NCBI GenBank assembly: GCA_946223375.1
Contig: CAMICU010000222.1
Coordinates: 1 to 5,985 of the forward strand
DNA length: 5,985 nt
Reading direction: 5' to 3'
Source of the DNA: an uncultured Stenotrophomonas sp.
GTDB taxonomy: Bacteria > Pseudomonadota > Gammaproteobacteria > Xanthomonadales > Xanthomonadaceae
Shown here: in pieces, positions 1-5,985 of the stretch
Position numbering within the stretch: the first letter of the stretch is position 1
Layout: each line of letters begins with the position of its first letter
Notes under the pieces: model-generated
The model's input: only the letters and a program-made list of their open reading frames with translations
Database searches by the model: none
Told to the model about the DNA's origin: nothing
Position numbers and translations under genes: made by a program

Positions 1-2682
1 GACAGGCACGATCACGGTGTTCTTCACCATCTGCGCCTTGACCAGGCCCAGCACCTCGGTACGGAAGTCCTCGCGGCGGTCCGACCAGCGCAGGCCGCCA
101 CGGGCCACCGGGCCGAAGCGCAGGTGGGTGCCTTCCACGCGCGGGCCGCACACGAAGATCTCGCGGTACGGGCGCGGCTTGGGCAGGTCCGGCACCTTGG
201 CGGCGTCGAACTTGAAGCTGATGTAGTCGGCCGGGCCGCCATCAGCGCGCACGCCGTCCTTGCGCACCATGTAGTAGCTGGTACGCAGGGTGGCTTCGAT
301 CACGCCGATGAAGCTGCGCAGGATGCGGTCCTCGTCCAGGCTGGACACGCGGTCCAGCAGCTTGACCAGCGCCTCGTGGACGATCGCCATGCGTGCCTCA
401 CGCGCGCCCTTGCGCGCTTTGACCACGCCGTCGAGCACCTTGACGGTGGCTGCGTCGTCGCCGGCCAGCAGCTTGAACTGGGCCAGCTGGGCGTCCAGCA
501 CGTCCTTGTCGGCGGCCGGGGTCGGGTCGAAGCGGGCTTCGAACAGCTCCACGATCAGGCGGGCCAGCAGCGGATAGCGGTTGAAGGTGCCTTCCACGTA
601 GGCCTGCGAGAACGGCACGCCGATCTGCAGCAGGTACTTGCAGTAGCCGCGCAGCATCGACACCTGGCGCCAGTCCAGGCCGGCGCCGAGCACCAGGCGG
701 TTGAAGCCGTCGTTCTCGGCATCGCCGTGCCAGATGCGGGCGAAGGCGTCGCTGAAGCCGGCATCGGCGCTGGCCGGGTCGATCGCACCGATGGTGGATT
801 CGACCTCGAAGTCCTGCACGTACACCGGAGCGTCGTCGACCATCAGGCGGTACGGGCGCTCGGCGACCACGCGCAGGCCCATGTTCTCCATCATCGGCAG
901 CACGTCGGACAGCGGAATGTCGTCGAGCTGGCGGTACAGCTTCAGGCGCAGGCCGTCGACGCCGTCGCGGCGGGTGGACTGCAGGCTCAGGCGCAGATCG
1001 TCCGGACCGGTCAGCACGTCGAGCTGGGCCACGTCGGCGGCGGCGATCTCGGCGCTGGAGTCCTCGATATAGCCGGCCGGCAGGGCCTTGCCGATGCGCG
1101 ATGCGATGCGCAGGCCTTCGCTCTCGCCATGGCTGGCGACCAGTGCCTCGCGCAGGTCGTCCTGCCAGTTGCGCAGCACGTGGGCCAGGCGCTTCTCCAG
1201 GCCCTCGATGTCCAGTTCCAGGCTCTGCCCGGCCTTCGGGCGCACGATCAGGTGCACCTGGGCCAGCGGCGAATCACCCAGCACCACGCTGGAATCGACG
1301 TATTCGCCCTGCAGGGCATCCTTGAGCATGGCCTCGATGCGCAGGCGCACATCGGTGTTGAAACGCTCACGCGGCAGGAACACCAGCGCGGAGATGAAGC
1401 GGCTGAACTTGTCGCGGCGCAGGAACAGGCGGCTGCGCACGCGCTCCTGCAGGCCCAGCACGCCCATGGCGGTGCGGAACAGCTCGTCCTCGCTGGACTG
1501 GAACAGCTCCTCGCGCGGCAGCGACTCCAGGATATGGCGCAGTGCCTTGCCGCTGTGGCTGGACAGGCTCAGGCCCGAGCGCTGCATCACGTTCTCATAG
1601 CGCTGGCGCACCAGCGGGATTTCCCACGGGCGGCGGTTGTAGGCGCTGGAGGTGAACAGGCCGAGGAAGCGCTGCTCACCGATGATCTTGCCCTTGGCGT
1701 CGAACTCCAGCACGCCGATGTAGTCCATGTAGCCGCCGCGGTGGATGCGCGAGCGGGCATTGGTCTTGGTCAGGATCAGCGCGTCGTTCAGGCCATTGCT
1801 GGCATTCAGGCCCTCGGCGGCCAGGCCCTTGACCGGGCGGGCGACCGAGGTGTCCTTGCCGCGCATCAGGCCCAGGCCGGTGCCGTTCTGGGCGACCAGC
1901 ACTTCTTCCTTGCCCTTCTTCTCGACCTTGTACTCACGGTAGCCGAAGAAGGTGAAATGGTTGTCCGCGGCCCAGCGCAGGAACTCCTGCGCCTCGGCAC
2001 GCGACGCCTTGCTGACCGGCAGCACGCGCTTGCCCAGGTCCTCGGCCAGCGCCAGGGCCTTGTCGGTCATCGGCTGCCAGTCCTTGACGATGGCACGCAC
2101 GTCTTCCAGCGCATCGGCGACGCGCTTGGTCACCGCGTCCAGGTCGGCGGTCGGCTGGCGATCGATCTCCAGCAGCATCACCGATTCCAGCACGCCCTCG
2201 CCGACACCGGCCAGCTTGCCGGCCTTGTCGCGGCCGATGGCGATCACCGGGTGGCCCAGCACGTGCACGCCGATACCCTGTTCGGCCAATGCCAGCGTCA
2301 CCGTGTCCACCAGGAACGGCATGTCGTCGTTGACGATCTGCAGCACCGTATGCGCCGATTCCCAGCCATCGGTCTTCAGGGTCGGGTTGAACACCCGCAC
2401 GTTGGCCTTGCCGGCCTTGCGGGTACGGGCGAATTCGAGCATGCCGGCAGCCAGCACCGCCCAGTCTTCGGCCGAGTGCAGCTTGAACTCGTCGGCCTCC
2501 ATGCGCTTGTAGAACGCGGAAGCGAATGCCACCGCCTGCGTCTGCGCGGCAGCGGCGGAGTAACGCTTCCGCAGGGCGACGAAGATCGGCTCGAGCGACA
2601 ACCCGCCATGGGCGGGAGCGGACTTGGCGACCGGTTTGGACTTCGGCTTGACGGACTTGGCAGCAGGCTTTTGCGATTTCAT
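1..2682 (-). CDS. gdhB: NAD-specific glutamate dehydrogenase, 180-kDa class (N-terminal 894 residues, 3' end outside window)
   Basis: The product is expected to oxidise L-glutamate to 2-oxoglutarate and ammonia with NAD+ in the cytoplasm, a catabolic role. Translating the minus strand from the ATG at 2682-2680 gives 894 codons with no stop down to base 1; family members are about 1,600 residues, so just over half is present. Residues 2-20 form a Lys/Ala/Pro/Ser-rich tail. ACT-like regulatory regions follow, one around 95-160 (starting near VFNPTLKTDGWES) and another containing the family-typical block FLPRERFNTD at 435-444. The last 40 residues enter the catalytic domain: GPVARGGLRWSDRREDFR (857-874), then LVKAQMVKNT (880-889), which carries the lysines typical of the glutamate-binding site. 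The dinucleotide-binding part lies outside the window. No strong Shine-Dalgarno precedes the ATG. The reading frame stays open upstream, but this ATG gives a family-like N terminus. The gene is divergent from the efflux operon. The family call is firm; the symbol follows Pseudomonas usage. Confidence 0.95.
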   Translation of the reverse strand, partial: MKSQKPAAKSVKPKSKPVAKSAPAHGGLSLEPIFVALRKRYSAAAAQTQAVAFASAFYKRMEADEFKLHSAEDWAVLAAGMLEFARTRKAGKANVRVFNPTLKTDGWESAHTVLQIVNDDMPFLVDTVTLALAEQGIGVHVLGHPVIAIGRDKAGKLAGVGEGVLESVMLLEIDRQPTADLDAVTKRVADALEDVRAIVKDWQPMTDKALALAEDLGKRVLPVSKASRAEAQEFLRWAADNHFTFFGYREYKVEKKGKEEVLVAQNGTGLGLMRGKDTSVARPVKGLAAEGLNASNGLNDALILTKTNARSRIHRGGYMDYIGVLEFDAKGKIIGEQRFLGLFTSSAYNRRPWEIPLVRQRYENVMQRSGLSLSSHSGKALRHILESLPREELFQSSEDELFRTAMGVLGLQERVRSRLFLRRDKFSRFISALVFLPRERFNTDVRLRIEAMLKDALQGEYVDSSVVLGDSPLAQVHLIVRPKAGQSLELDIEGLEKRLAHVLRNWQDDLREALVASHGESEGLRIASRIGKALPAGYIEDSSAEIAAADVAQLDVLTGPDDLRLSLQSTRRDGVDGLRLKLYRQLDDIPLSDVLPMMENMGLRVVAERPYRLMVDDAPVYVQDFEVESTIGAIDPASADAGFSDAFARIWHGDAENDGFNRLVLGAGLDWRQVSMLRGYCKYLLQIGVPFSQAYVEGTFNRYPLLARLIVELFEARFDPTPAADKDVLDAQLAQFKLLAGDDAATVKVLDGVVKARKGAREARMAIVHEALVKLLDRVSSLDEDRILRSFIGVIEATLRTSYYMVRKDGVRADGGPADYISFKFDAAKVPDLPKPRPYREIFVCGPRVEGTHLRFGPVARGGLRWSDRREDFRTEVLGLVKAQMVKNTVIVPV

Positions 2683-2719
2683 GACGGAGCTTCGGGTGGG
2701 GCTCGTTGAGGAAGCGGCG

Positions 2720-2725
2720 ATTGTA
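2720..2725 (-). promoter_or_regulatory. Candidate -10 element for gdhB
   Basis: Read on the minus strand, 2725-2720 is TACAAT, which matches five of six positions of the TATAAT consensus. Transcription would start near 2713 and leave a leader of about 30 bases before the ATG at 2682. No convincing -35 hexamer sits 16-18 bases upstream; that stretch is occupied by the T8 tract (minus-strand sense), so the promoter may depend on an activator or an UP-like tract. This is a pattern match only. Confidence 0.35.
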
Positions 2726-2794
2726 TCCCCGGCAAAAAAAATAGCTTTGCTGCACGGCCACATTCGACGCCCCGGAAAACCCGCCCATCCGCAC

Positions 2795-2819
2795 GAAAGC
2801 GCTGTTTTAAAGCGGTTTC
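2795..2819. repeat. 25-bp imperfect palindrome in the intergenic region
   Basis: The arms read GAAAgCGCTgT and AaAGCGgTTTC around a three-base centre. Nine of the twelve arm positions pair: GAAA with TTTC, CGCT with AGCG, and one T with A. The symmetry is typical of a binding site for a dimeric regulator. There is no U-run directly after it in either direction and no upstream gene converges on it, so a terminator is unlikely. It lies about 80 bases upstream of the candidate gdhB start point and about 100 bases upstream of the repressor start. The protein that would bind is unknown. Confidence 0.5.
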
Positions 2820-2883
2820 CGAACTGAACGGAAGCCCACGACTTTTTTTCATGAAGCGATGCCGGCGGCCGATTTTCCGCCGC

Positions 2884-2912
2884 TGTACTAATTTTGAACT
2901 GGACGGTATAGT
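2884..2912 (+). promoter_or_regulatory. Candidate promoter of the tetR-efflux operon
   Basis: TATAGT at 2907-2912 matches five of six positions of the -10 consensus. At 17-base spacing the -35 position holds TGTACT (2884-2889), which matches only three of six. Transcription would start near 2919-2921, essentially at the TTG used here as the start codon. That implies a leaderless or almost leaderless message, or else a further promoter upstream. The overlap with the 24-bp palindrome supports repression by the adjacent TetR protein. Confidence 0.4.
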
Positions 2913-2919
2913 CCAATTC
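2896..2919. promoter_or_regulatory. Putative TetR-family operator, 24-bp palindrome
   Basis: The arms GAACTGGAC and GTCCAATTC flank a six-base centre, GGTATA. Eight of nine arm positions are complementary (the C at 2899 faces the A at 2916), and the inner TGGAC/GTCCA block is perfect. Its size and its place immediately before a TetR-family gene are what is expected of an autoregulatory operator. The best -10 hexamer for the operon (TATAGT, 2907-2912) sits inside it, so a bound repressor would block RNA polymerase. Binding is inferred from position and symmetry, not shown. Confidence 0.65.
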
Positions 2920-3558
2920 TTGGACAAATCCCCCGCCCCCACGACGCGCAACAAGGCACGCGACCAGCGCGTGTTCGATGCCGTGGGCGAACTGCTGGCC
3001 GTGCATGGCATGCACCTGAGCATGGATGCGGTGGCCGCCCATGTCGGCTGCTCCAAGCAGACCCTGTACAGCCGCTACGGCTGCAAGAACGACCTGCTGC
3101 GGCTGGTCATGCAGCAGCACGTCGCCACCACAACCGCCCAGCTGACCCAGGGCGACAGCCGGCCGCTGCGGCAGGTCCTGGTGGAATTCGGCACCCATTA
3201 CCTGGAACACCGCAACCAGCCGCGCATCCGCCAGACCGCGCAGCTGTTCGCTGCCGGTGCAAATCAGTTTCACGAAGAGGCGCGTACCCTGTATGGCCTC
3301 AGCGGCGAAGCCGTCCGCAGTCAGATAGCTGAATGGTTGCAAACCGAAATGGCCCGCGGACGACTCATCCATGACGACCCGCAGTTCATGGCCGAGCTGC
3401 TAATCAGCATGCTTGCCGGCCAGGACTTTGAACGACAACGCTTCCACGCCCCCCATCGCGACACGCCGGAACAGCGGCGCCGATGGGCCGAATTCGCCGT
3501 CGATGCTTTTCTGCGGGCCTTCCCGGTACCGCCGACCGGCATCCCTGCTTTCCGTTAA
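2920..3558 (+). CDS. TetR/AcrR-family transcriptional repressor with AefR-like C-terminal domain
   Basis: This is probably the ligand-responsive repressor of the adaptor and pump genes behind it. From the TTG start the protein is 212 residues. Helix 1 begins near RDQRVFDAVGELLAVHG (14-30). The helix-turn-helix lies at about 34-53, with the family signature SMDAVAAHVGCSKQTLYSRYG. The C-terminal part (about 92-200, including RNQPRIRQTAQLFAAG) looks like the AefR-type ligand-binding and dimerisation domain. The start is uncertain: an in-frame ATG at 2851 would give 235 residues. That extension has only 13 of 23 codons ending in G or C, against about 24 of 28 just after 2920, and it contains the palindrome. 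Neither start has a clear ribosome-binding site. The stop is 27 bases before the adaptor gene, so co-transcription is likely. The family is certain; the target genes are inferred. Confidence 0.9.
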   Translation: MDKSPAPTTRNKARDQRVFDAVGELLAVHGMHLSMDAVAAHVGCSKQTLYSRYGCKNDLLRLVMQQHVATTTAQLTQGDSRPLRQVLVEFGTHYLEHRNQPRIRQTAQLFAAGANQFHEEARTLYGLSGEAVRSQIAEWLQTEMARGRLIHDDPQFMAELLISMLAGQDFERQRFHAPHRDTPEQRRRWAEFAVDAFLRAFPVPPTGIPAFR

Positions 3559-3572
3559 ACAAGACAACCCCC

Positions 3573-3576
3573 GGAG
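3573..3576 (+). promoter_or_regulatory. Ribosome-binding site of the adaptor gene
   Basis: GGAG lies nine bases before the ATG at 3586, inside the 27-base gap after the repressor stop codon. It is the clearest Shine-Dalgarno in the window and fixes the adaptor start just ahead of the lipoprotein signal peptide. No terminator-like hairpin is present in the gap. Confidence 0.7.
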
Positions 3577-3585
3577 TTTTCCCCG

Positions 3586-4764
3586 ATGACCGCCCCGCTC
3601 CGTCTTCTCGCTCTTGCCTGCGTAGCGACACTCAGCCTGGCCGCGTGCAAAAAAGCCCAGGAACAGGCCGCTCCGCCCCCGCCGGAAGTCGGTGTGGTCG
3701 ACGCCAAGCCGCAGACGTTGCCGCTGCAGCGCGAACTGGTCGGTCGCCTGTCGCCCTACCGCTCGGCCGACGTCCGCGCCCGCGTGGCCGGCGTGCTGCA
3801 GAAGCGCGTCTATGAGGAAGGCAGCAACGTCAAGGAAGGCCAGGAACTGTTCCTGATCGACCCGGCGCCGCTGCGTGCCTCGCTGGCCTCGGCCGAAGGC
3901 GCCCTGGCCTCGGCCCGCGCCAGCTACGCCAACGCCCGCGCCACCGCCAACCGCGCGCGCTCGCTGGCCCCGCAGAACTACGTGTCCAAGTCCGACCTGG
4001 ACAACGCCGAAGCCGCCGAACGCTCCGGCGCCGCGGCCGTGCAGCAGGCCGAGGCAGCGGTCACCACCGCCCGCATCAACCTCGGCTATGCCCGGGTCAC
4101 CGCGCCGATCGCCGGCCTGGCCGGCAAGCAGCAGGTCACCGAAGGCGCGCTGGTCGGCCAGGGCGAAGCCACCCTGCTGACCACCGTGGACCAGATCGAC
4201 CCGCTGTACGTGAACTTCTCGATGACCGCCGATGAACTGAGCGCGCTGCGCGCCGCCCAGGACAAGGGGGCGGTGGCACTGGCCGGCGACGGCAAGACCA
4301 CCGTGCAGGTCAACCTGCCCGATGGCACCCCGTACGCCCACGAAGGCACGCTGGACTTCTCCGCGCCGACCGTCGACCCGGCCACCGGCGCGGTGTCGCT
4401 GCGGGCCCAGCTGCCCAACCCCGAGCACATCCTGCTGCCGGGCTCGTTCGTCAGCTTCAAGGCCAACCTGGGCCAGCGCAACAACGCCTTCCTGCTGCCG
4501 CAGCAGGCGGTGCAGCGCGACACCCAGGGCGGTTACGTGATGGTGGTCGGCAAGGACGGCAACGTGGTCCGCAAGAACGTCGTGCTGGACAACCAGCAGG
4601 GCGGCAACTGGCTGATCTCCTCCGGGCTGGACGCCGGCGACCAGGTCATCGTGTCCGGCGTGCAGAAGGTCAAGGAAGGCGCACCGGCCAAGCCGACGCC
4701 GTGGCAGCCCAAGGCCGCCGCCCAGCCGGGCGCCGCCGCGCCGGCGCCGGAAAAGAAGCAATAA
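3586..4764 (+). CDS. RND efflux periplasmic adaptor (membrane fusion protein), lipoprotein
   Basis: This is the adaptor of a tripartite drug-efflux pump, bridging the inner-membrane RND transporter and an outer-membrane channel. It has 392 residues, the usual length for AcrA/MexA relatives. A lipoprotein signal peptide ends in the lipobox LAAC with Cys21 as the lipidation site, followed by Lys22-Lys23, which is not the Asp+2 inner-membrane retention signal. Then come a Pro-rich linker (30-33), the first lipoyl half (about 60-95, VRARVAGVLQKRVYEEGSNV), an Ala/Arg-rich alpha-helical hairpin (about 96-165), the second lipoyl half (VTAPIAGLAGKQQVTEGALVGQG, 171-193 region), the beta-barrel (about 205-290) and the membrane-proximal domain (about 295-365). 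The tail (366-392) is rich in Ala, Pro and Lys. It lies between the repressor and the pump gene, which starts 12 bases later. It could correspond to SmeG of S. maltophilia, but that is not proven here. Confidence 0.95.
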   Translation: MTAPLRLLALACVATLSLAACKKAQEQAAPPPPEVGVVDAKPQTLPLQRELVGRLSPYRSADVRARVAGVLQKRVYEEGSNVKEGQELFLIDPAPLRASLASAEGALASARASYANARATANRARSLAPQNYVSKSDLDNAEAAERSGAAAVQQAEAAVTTARINLGYARVTAPIAGLAGKQQVTEGALVGQGEATLLTTVDQIDPLYVNFSMTADELSALRAAQDKGAVALAGDGKTTVQVNLPDGTPYAHEGTLDFSAPTVDPATGAVSLRAQLPNPEHILLPGSFVSFKANLGQRNNAFLLPQQAVQRDTQGGYVMVVGKDGNVVRKNVVLDNQQGGNWLISSGLDAGDQVIVSGVQKVKEGAPAKPTPWQPKAAAQPGAAAPAPEKKQ

Positions 4765-4776
4765 CGGGACCCCGCC

Positions 4777-5985
4777 ATGCCTAAATTCTTCATCGACCAT
4801 CCGGTCTTCGCCTGGGTGGTGGCCATCCTGATCTCGCTTGGCGGCGTGATCTCGATCCTCAACCTGGGCGTCGAGTCCTACCCAAGCGTGGCCCCGCCGC
4901 AGGTGACGGTCACCGCCAACTACCCGGGCGCCAGCGCGTCCACCGCGGAGAAATCGGTCACCCAGGTGATCGAGCAGCAGCTGACCGGCATCGACAACCT
5001 GATGTATTTCAGCTCGTCGTCCTCGTCCAACGGCCGCGTCACCATCACCCTCACCTTCGACAGCGGCACCGATGCAGACATCGCCCAGGTGCAGGTGCAG
5101 AACAAGGTGTCGCTGGCGACCCCGCGCCTACCCTCGGAAGTGACCAAGCAGGGCGTGGTGGTGGCCAAGGCCAACGCCGGCTTCCTGATGGCCATCGGCG
5201 TGCGCTCGGATGACGGCACCGTCGACCGCGACGCGCTGAACGACATCGTCGGTGCGCGCGTGCTGGAACAGATCTCGCGCGTCCCCGGCGTCGGCAGCAC
5301 CCAGCAGTTCGGCTCCGAATACGCCATGCGCGTATGGCTGAACCCGGAGAAGCTGCAGGGTTACCACCTGTCGGCCACCGACGTGTACAACGCCATCGGC
5401 ACCCAGAACCTGCAGTTCGCCGCCGGCTCGGTCGGTGGTGACCCGGCCCCGGATGGGCAGGGCTTCACCGCCACCGTGGCCGCCGAAGGCCGCTACAGCT
5501 CGCCGGAAGAGTTCGAGAACACCATCCTGCGGGCCAATGCCGATGGCAGCCTGGTCAGGCTGAGGGACGTGGCCCGGGTCGAGTTCGGCGCCACCAACTA
5601 CGGCTTCGACACCAAGTACAACGGCAAGCCGGTGGCGGTGTTCGCCATCCAGCTGCTGCCCGGCGCCAACGCGCTGGACGTGTCCGAGGCGGTGCGCGCC
5701 AAGATGGACGAGCTGGCCCCCAGCTTCCCGCAGGGCGTGAGCTGGTTCACCCCGTACGACAGCACCACCTTCGTCACCATCTCGATCAAGGAAGTGATCC
5801 ACACGCTGATCGAGGCGATCGTGCTGGTGTTCCTGGTGATGCTGATCTTCCTGCAGAACTTCCGCGCGACGATCATCCCCACCCTGGTCATCCCGGTGGC
5901 CCTGCTCGGCACCTTCATGGGCATGCTGGCGATCGGCTTCACGATCAACCAGCTGACCCTGTTCGCGATGGTGCTGGCGATCGGC
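4777..5985 (+). CDS. AcrB-like RND multidrug transporter, HAE-1 family (N-terminal 403 residues, 3' end outside window)
   Basis: This is the inner-membrane proton-driven pump that takes substrates from the periplasm and outer leaflet and passes them to the adaptor and channel. The 403 codons present are the first two-fifths of a protein usually near 1,040 residues. TM1 spans about 10-28. The porter subdomain carries VQVQNK (105-110), matching the AcrB region DIAQVQVQNKL. Phe136, Gln176 and Phe178 fall at the same numbers as distal-pocket residues of E. coli AcrB. TM2 covers about 341-359 (IEAIVLVFLVMLIFLQ), TM3 about 366-385, and TM4 begins near 392. The window stops at the Gly of MVLAIG; in AcrB the Asp407-Asp408 proton relay follows four residues later, so it cannot be checked. 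Translation probably starts at the ATG at 4777, preceded by a modest GGGA at 4766-4769. It could be SmeH-like, but that is unproven. Confidence 0.96.
   Translation, partial: MPKFFIDHPVFAWVVAILISLGGVISILNLGVESYPSVAPPQVTVTANYPGASASTAEKSVTQVIEQQLTGIDNLMYFSSSSSSNGRVTITLTFDSGTDADIAQVQVQNKVSLATPRLPSEVTKQGVVVAKANAGFLMAIGVRSDDGTVDRDALNDIVGARVLEQISRVPGVGSTQQFGSEYAMRVWLNPEKLQGYHLSATDVYNAIGTQNLQFAAGSVGGDPAPDGQGFTATVAAEGRYSSPEEFENTILRANADGSLVRLRDVARVEFGATNYGFDTKYNGKPVAVFAIQLLPGANALDVSEAVRAKMDELAPSFPQGVSWFTPYDSTTFVTISIKEVIHTLIEAIVLVFLVMLIFLQNFRATIIPTLVIPVALLGTFMGMLAIGFTINQLTLFAMVLAIG

Larger units (their letters stand above)
2683..2919. promoter_or_regulatory. Divergent intergenic regulatory region between gdhB and the tetR-efflux operon
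   Basis: This 237-base stretch separates two divergent transcription units and is visibly richer in A and T than the genes on either side. It contains a run of eight A (2734-2741), a run of seven T (2843-2849), a 25-bp imperfect palindrome (2795-2819), a short perfect hairpin with arms TTCCG and CGGAA (2817-2821 and 2829-2833), and a 24-bp palindrome abutting the repressor gene. Promoters for both directions should lie here. If the upstream ATG at 2851 were the true start of the repressor, the region would shrink to 168 bases. Confidence 0.75.

Noticed and set aside
124..2709. An 861-codon open frame on the plus strand, antisense to glutamate dehydrogenase
   Set aside because: Its codons are exactly register-aligned with those of the dehydrogenase, so a stop would require TTA, CTA or TCA in the real gene, codons that are rare in GC-rich genomes. 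The product is an unusual His/Gln/Ala/Val-rich string with no recognisable domain, whereas the minus-strand frame is a clear family member along its length.
1934..2794. A 286-codon minus-strand open frame overlapping the 5' end of glutamate dehydrogenase
   Set aside because: It lies in a different minus-strand frame from the dehydrogenase and is Arg/Gly/Ala-rich, typical of a frame-shifted GC-rich gene. The true frame has clear family motifs throughout the overlap.
2773..2821. Long-range hairpin between CGGAAAACC (2773-2781) and GGTTTCCG (2814-2821)
   Set aside because: The arms need a bulged base and enclose about 32 bases, and the structure competes with the more symmetrical palindrome at 2795-2819. 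There is no terminator-style U-run, so I do not call it a separate feature.
3400..4800. A 466-codon open frame on the minus strand opposite the adaptor gene
   Set aside because: It is again in exact antisense register with the adaptor codons, Gly/Arg/His/Val-rich, without domain signatures. It crosses the real repressor-adaptor and adaptor-pump junctions, so it is a coding shadow.
5128..5802. A 224-codon minus-strand open frame opposite the pump gene
   Set aside because: It is the register-aligned antisense shadow of the RND gene, with the same biased composition and no recognisable domain.
1..5985. CRISPR arrays, tRNA or rRNA genes, insertion sequences, attachment sites
   Set aside because: No regularly spaced repeats, cloverleaf-like or rRNA-like sequence, transposase or terminal inverted repeats were seen. 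Apart from 237 intergenic bases and two short gaps, the window is protein-coding.

Overview
The window is GC-rich, with G or C dominating third codon positions. Its three recognisable protein families and its gene order fit a gammaproteobacterium of the Xanthomonadaceae, most likely Stenotrophomonas or a close relative such as Xanthomonas. That assignment rests on recalled protein similarity and composition, not on a database search.

Layout. (1) Positions 1-2682, minus strand: the first 894 codons of a very large NAD-specific glutamate dehydrogenase of the 180-kDa class. The gene runs off the left edge just as its catalytic domain begins. (2) Positions 2683-2919: a divergent intergenic region that is more AT-rich than its flanks. 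It holds several inverted repeats, a homopolymer A tract and a T tract, and candidate promoter elements for both directions. (3) Positions 2920-3558, plus strand: a TetR/AcrR-family repressor with an AefR-like C-terminal region. (4) Positions 3586-4764, plus strand: an outer-face lipoprotein of the membrane-fusion (periplasmic adaptor) family. (5) Positions 4777-5985, plus strand: the first 403 residues of an AcrB-like RND (HAE-1) multidrug transporter. It runs off the right edge four residues before the expected proton-relay Asp pair.

How the genes work together. The repressor, adaptor and pump are co-directional, with gaps of 27 and 12 bases, so they very probably form one operon. A 24-bp palindrome lies directly over the best candidate promoter of the repressor gene. 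The simplest model is therefore an autoregulated repressor-adaptor-pump operon that is released when a ligand binds TetR. No outer-membrane channel gene is visible; it may lie beyond the right edge or be supplied in trans (TolC-like). The arrangement resembles the SmeGH-type systems of S. maltophilia, but that identity is a suggestion only. The glutamate dehydrogenase is divergent from the operon and shares its upstream region, which leaves open whether the repressor affects both sides.

Nothing here demands a wholly new biological system. The parts most worth a second look are the intergenic and operator architecture, the uncertain repressor start codon, and the very long antisense open frames, which are best explained as coding shadows.
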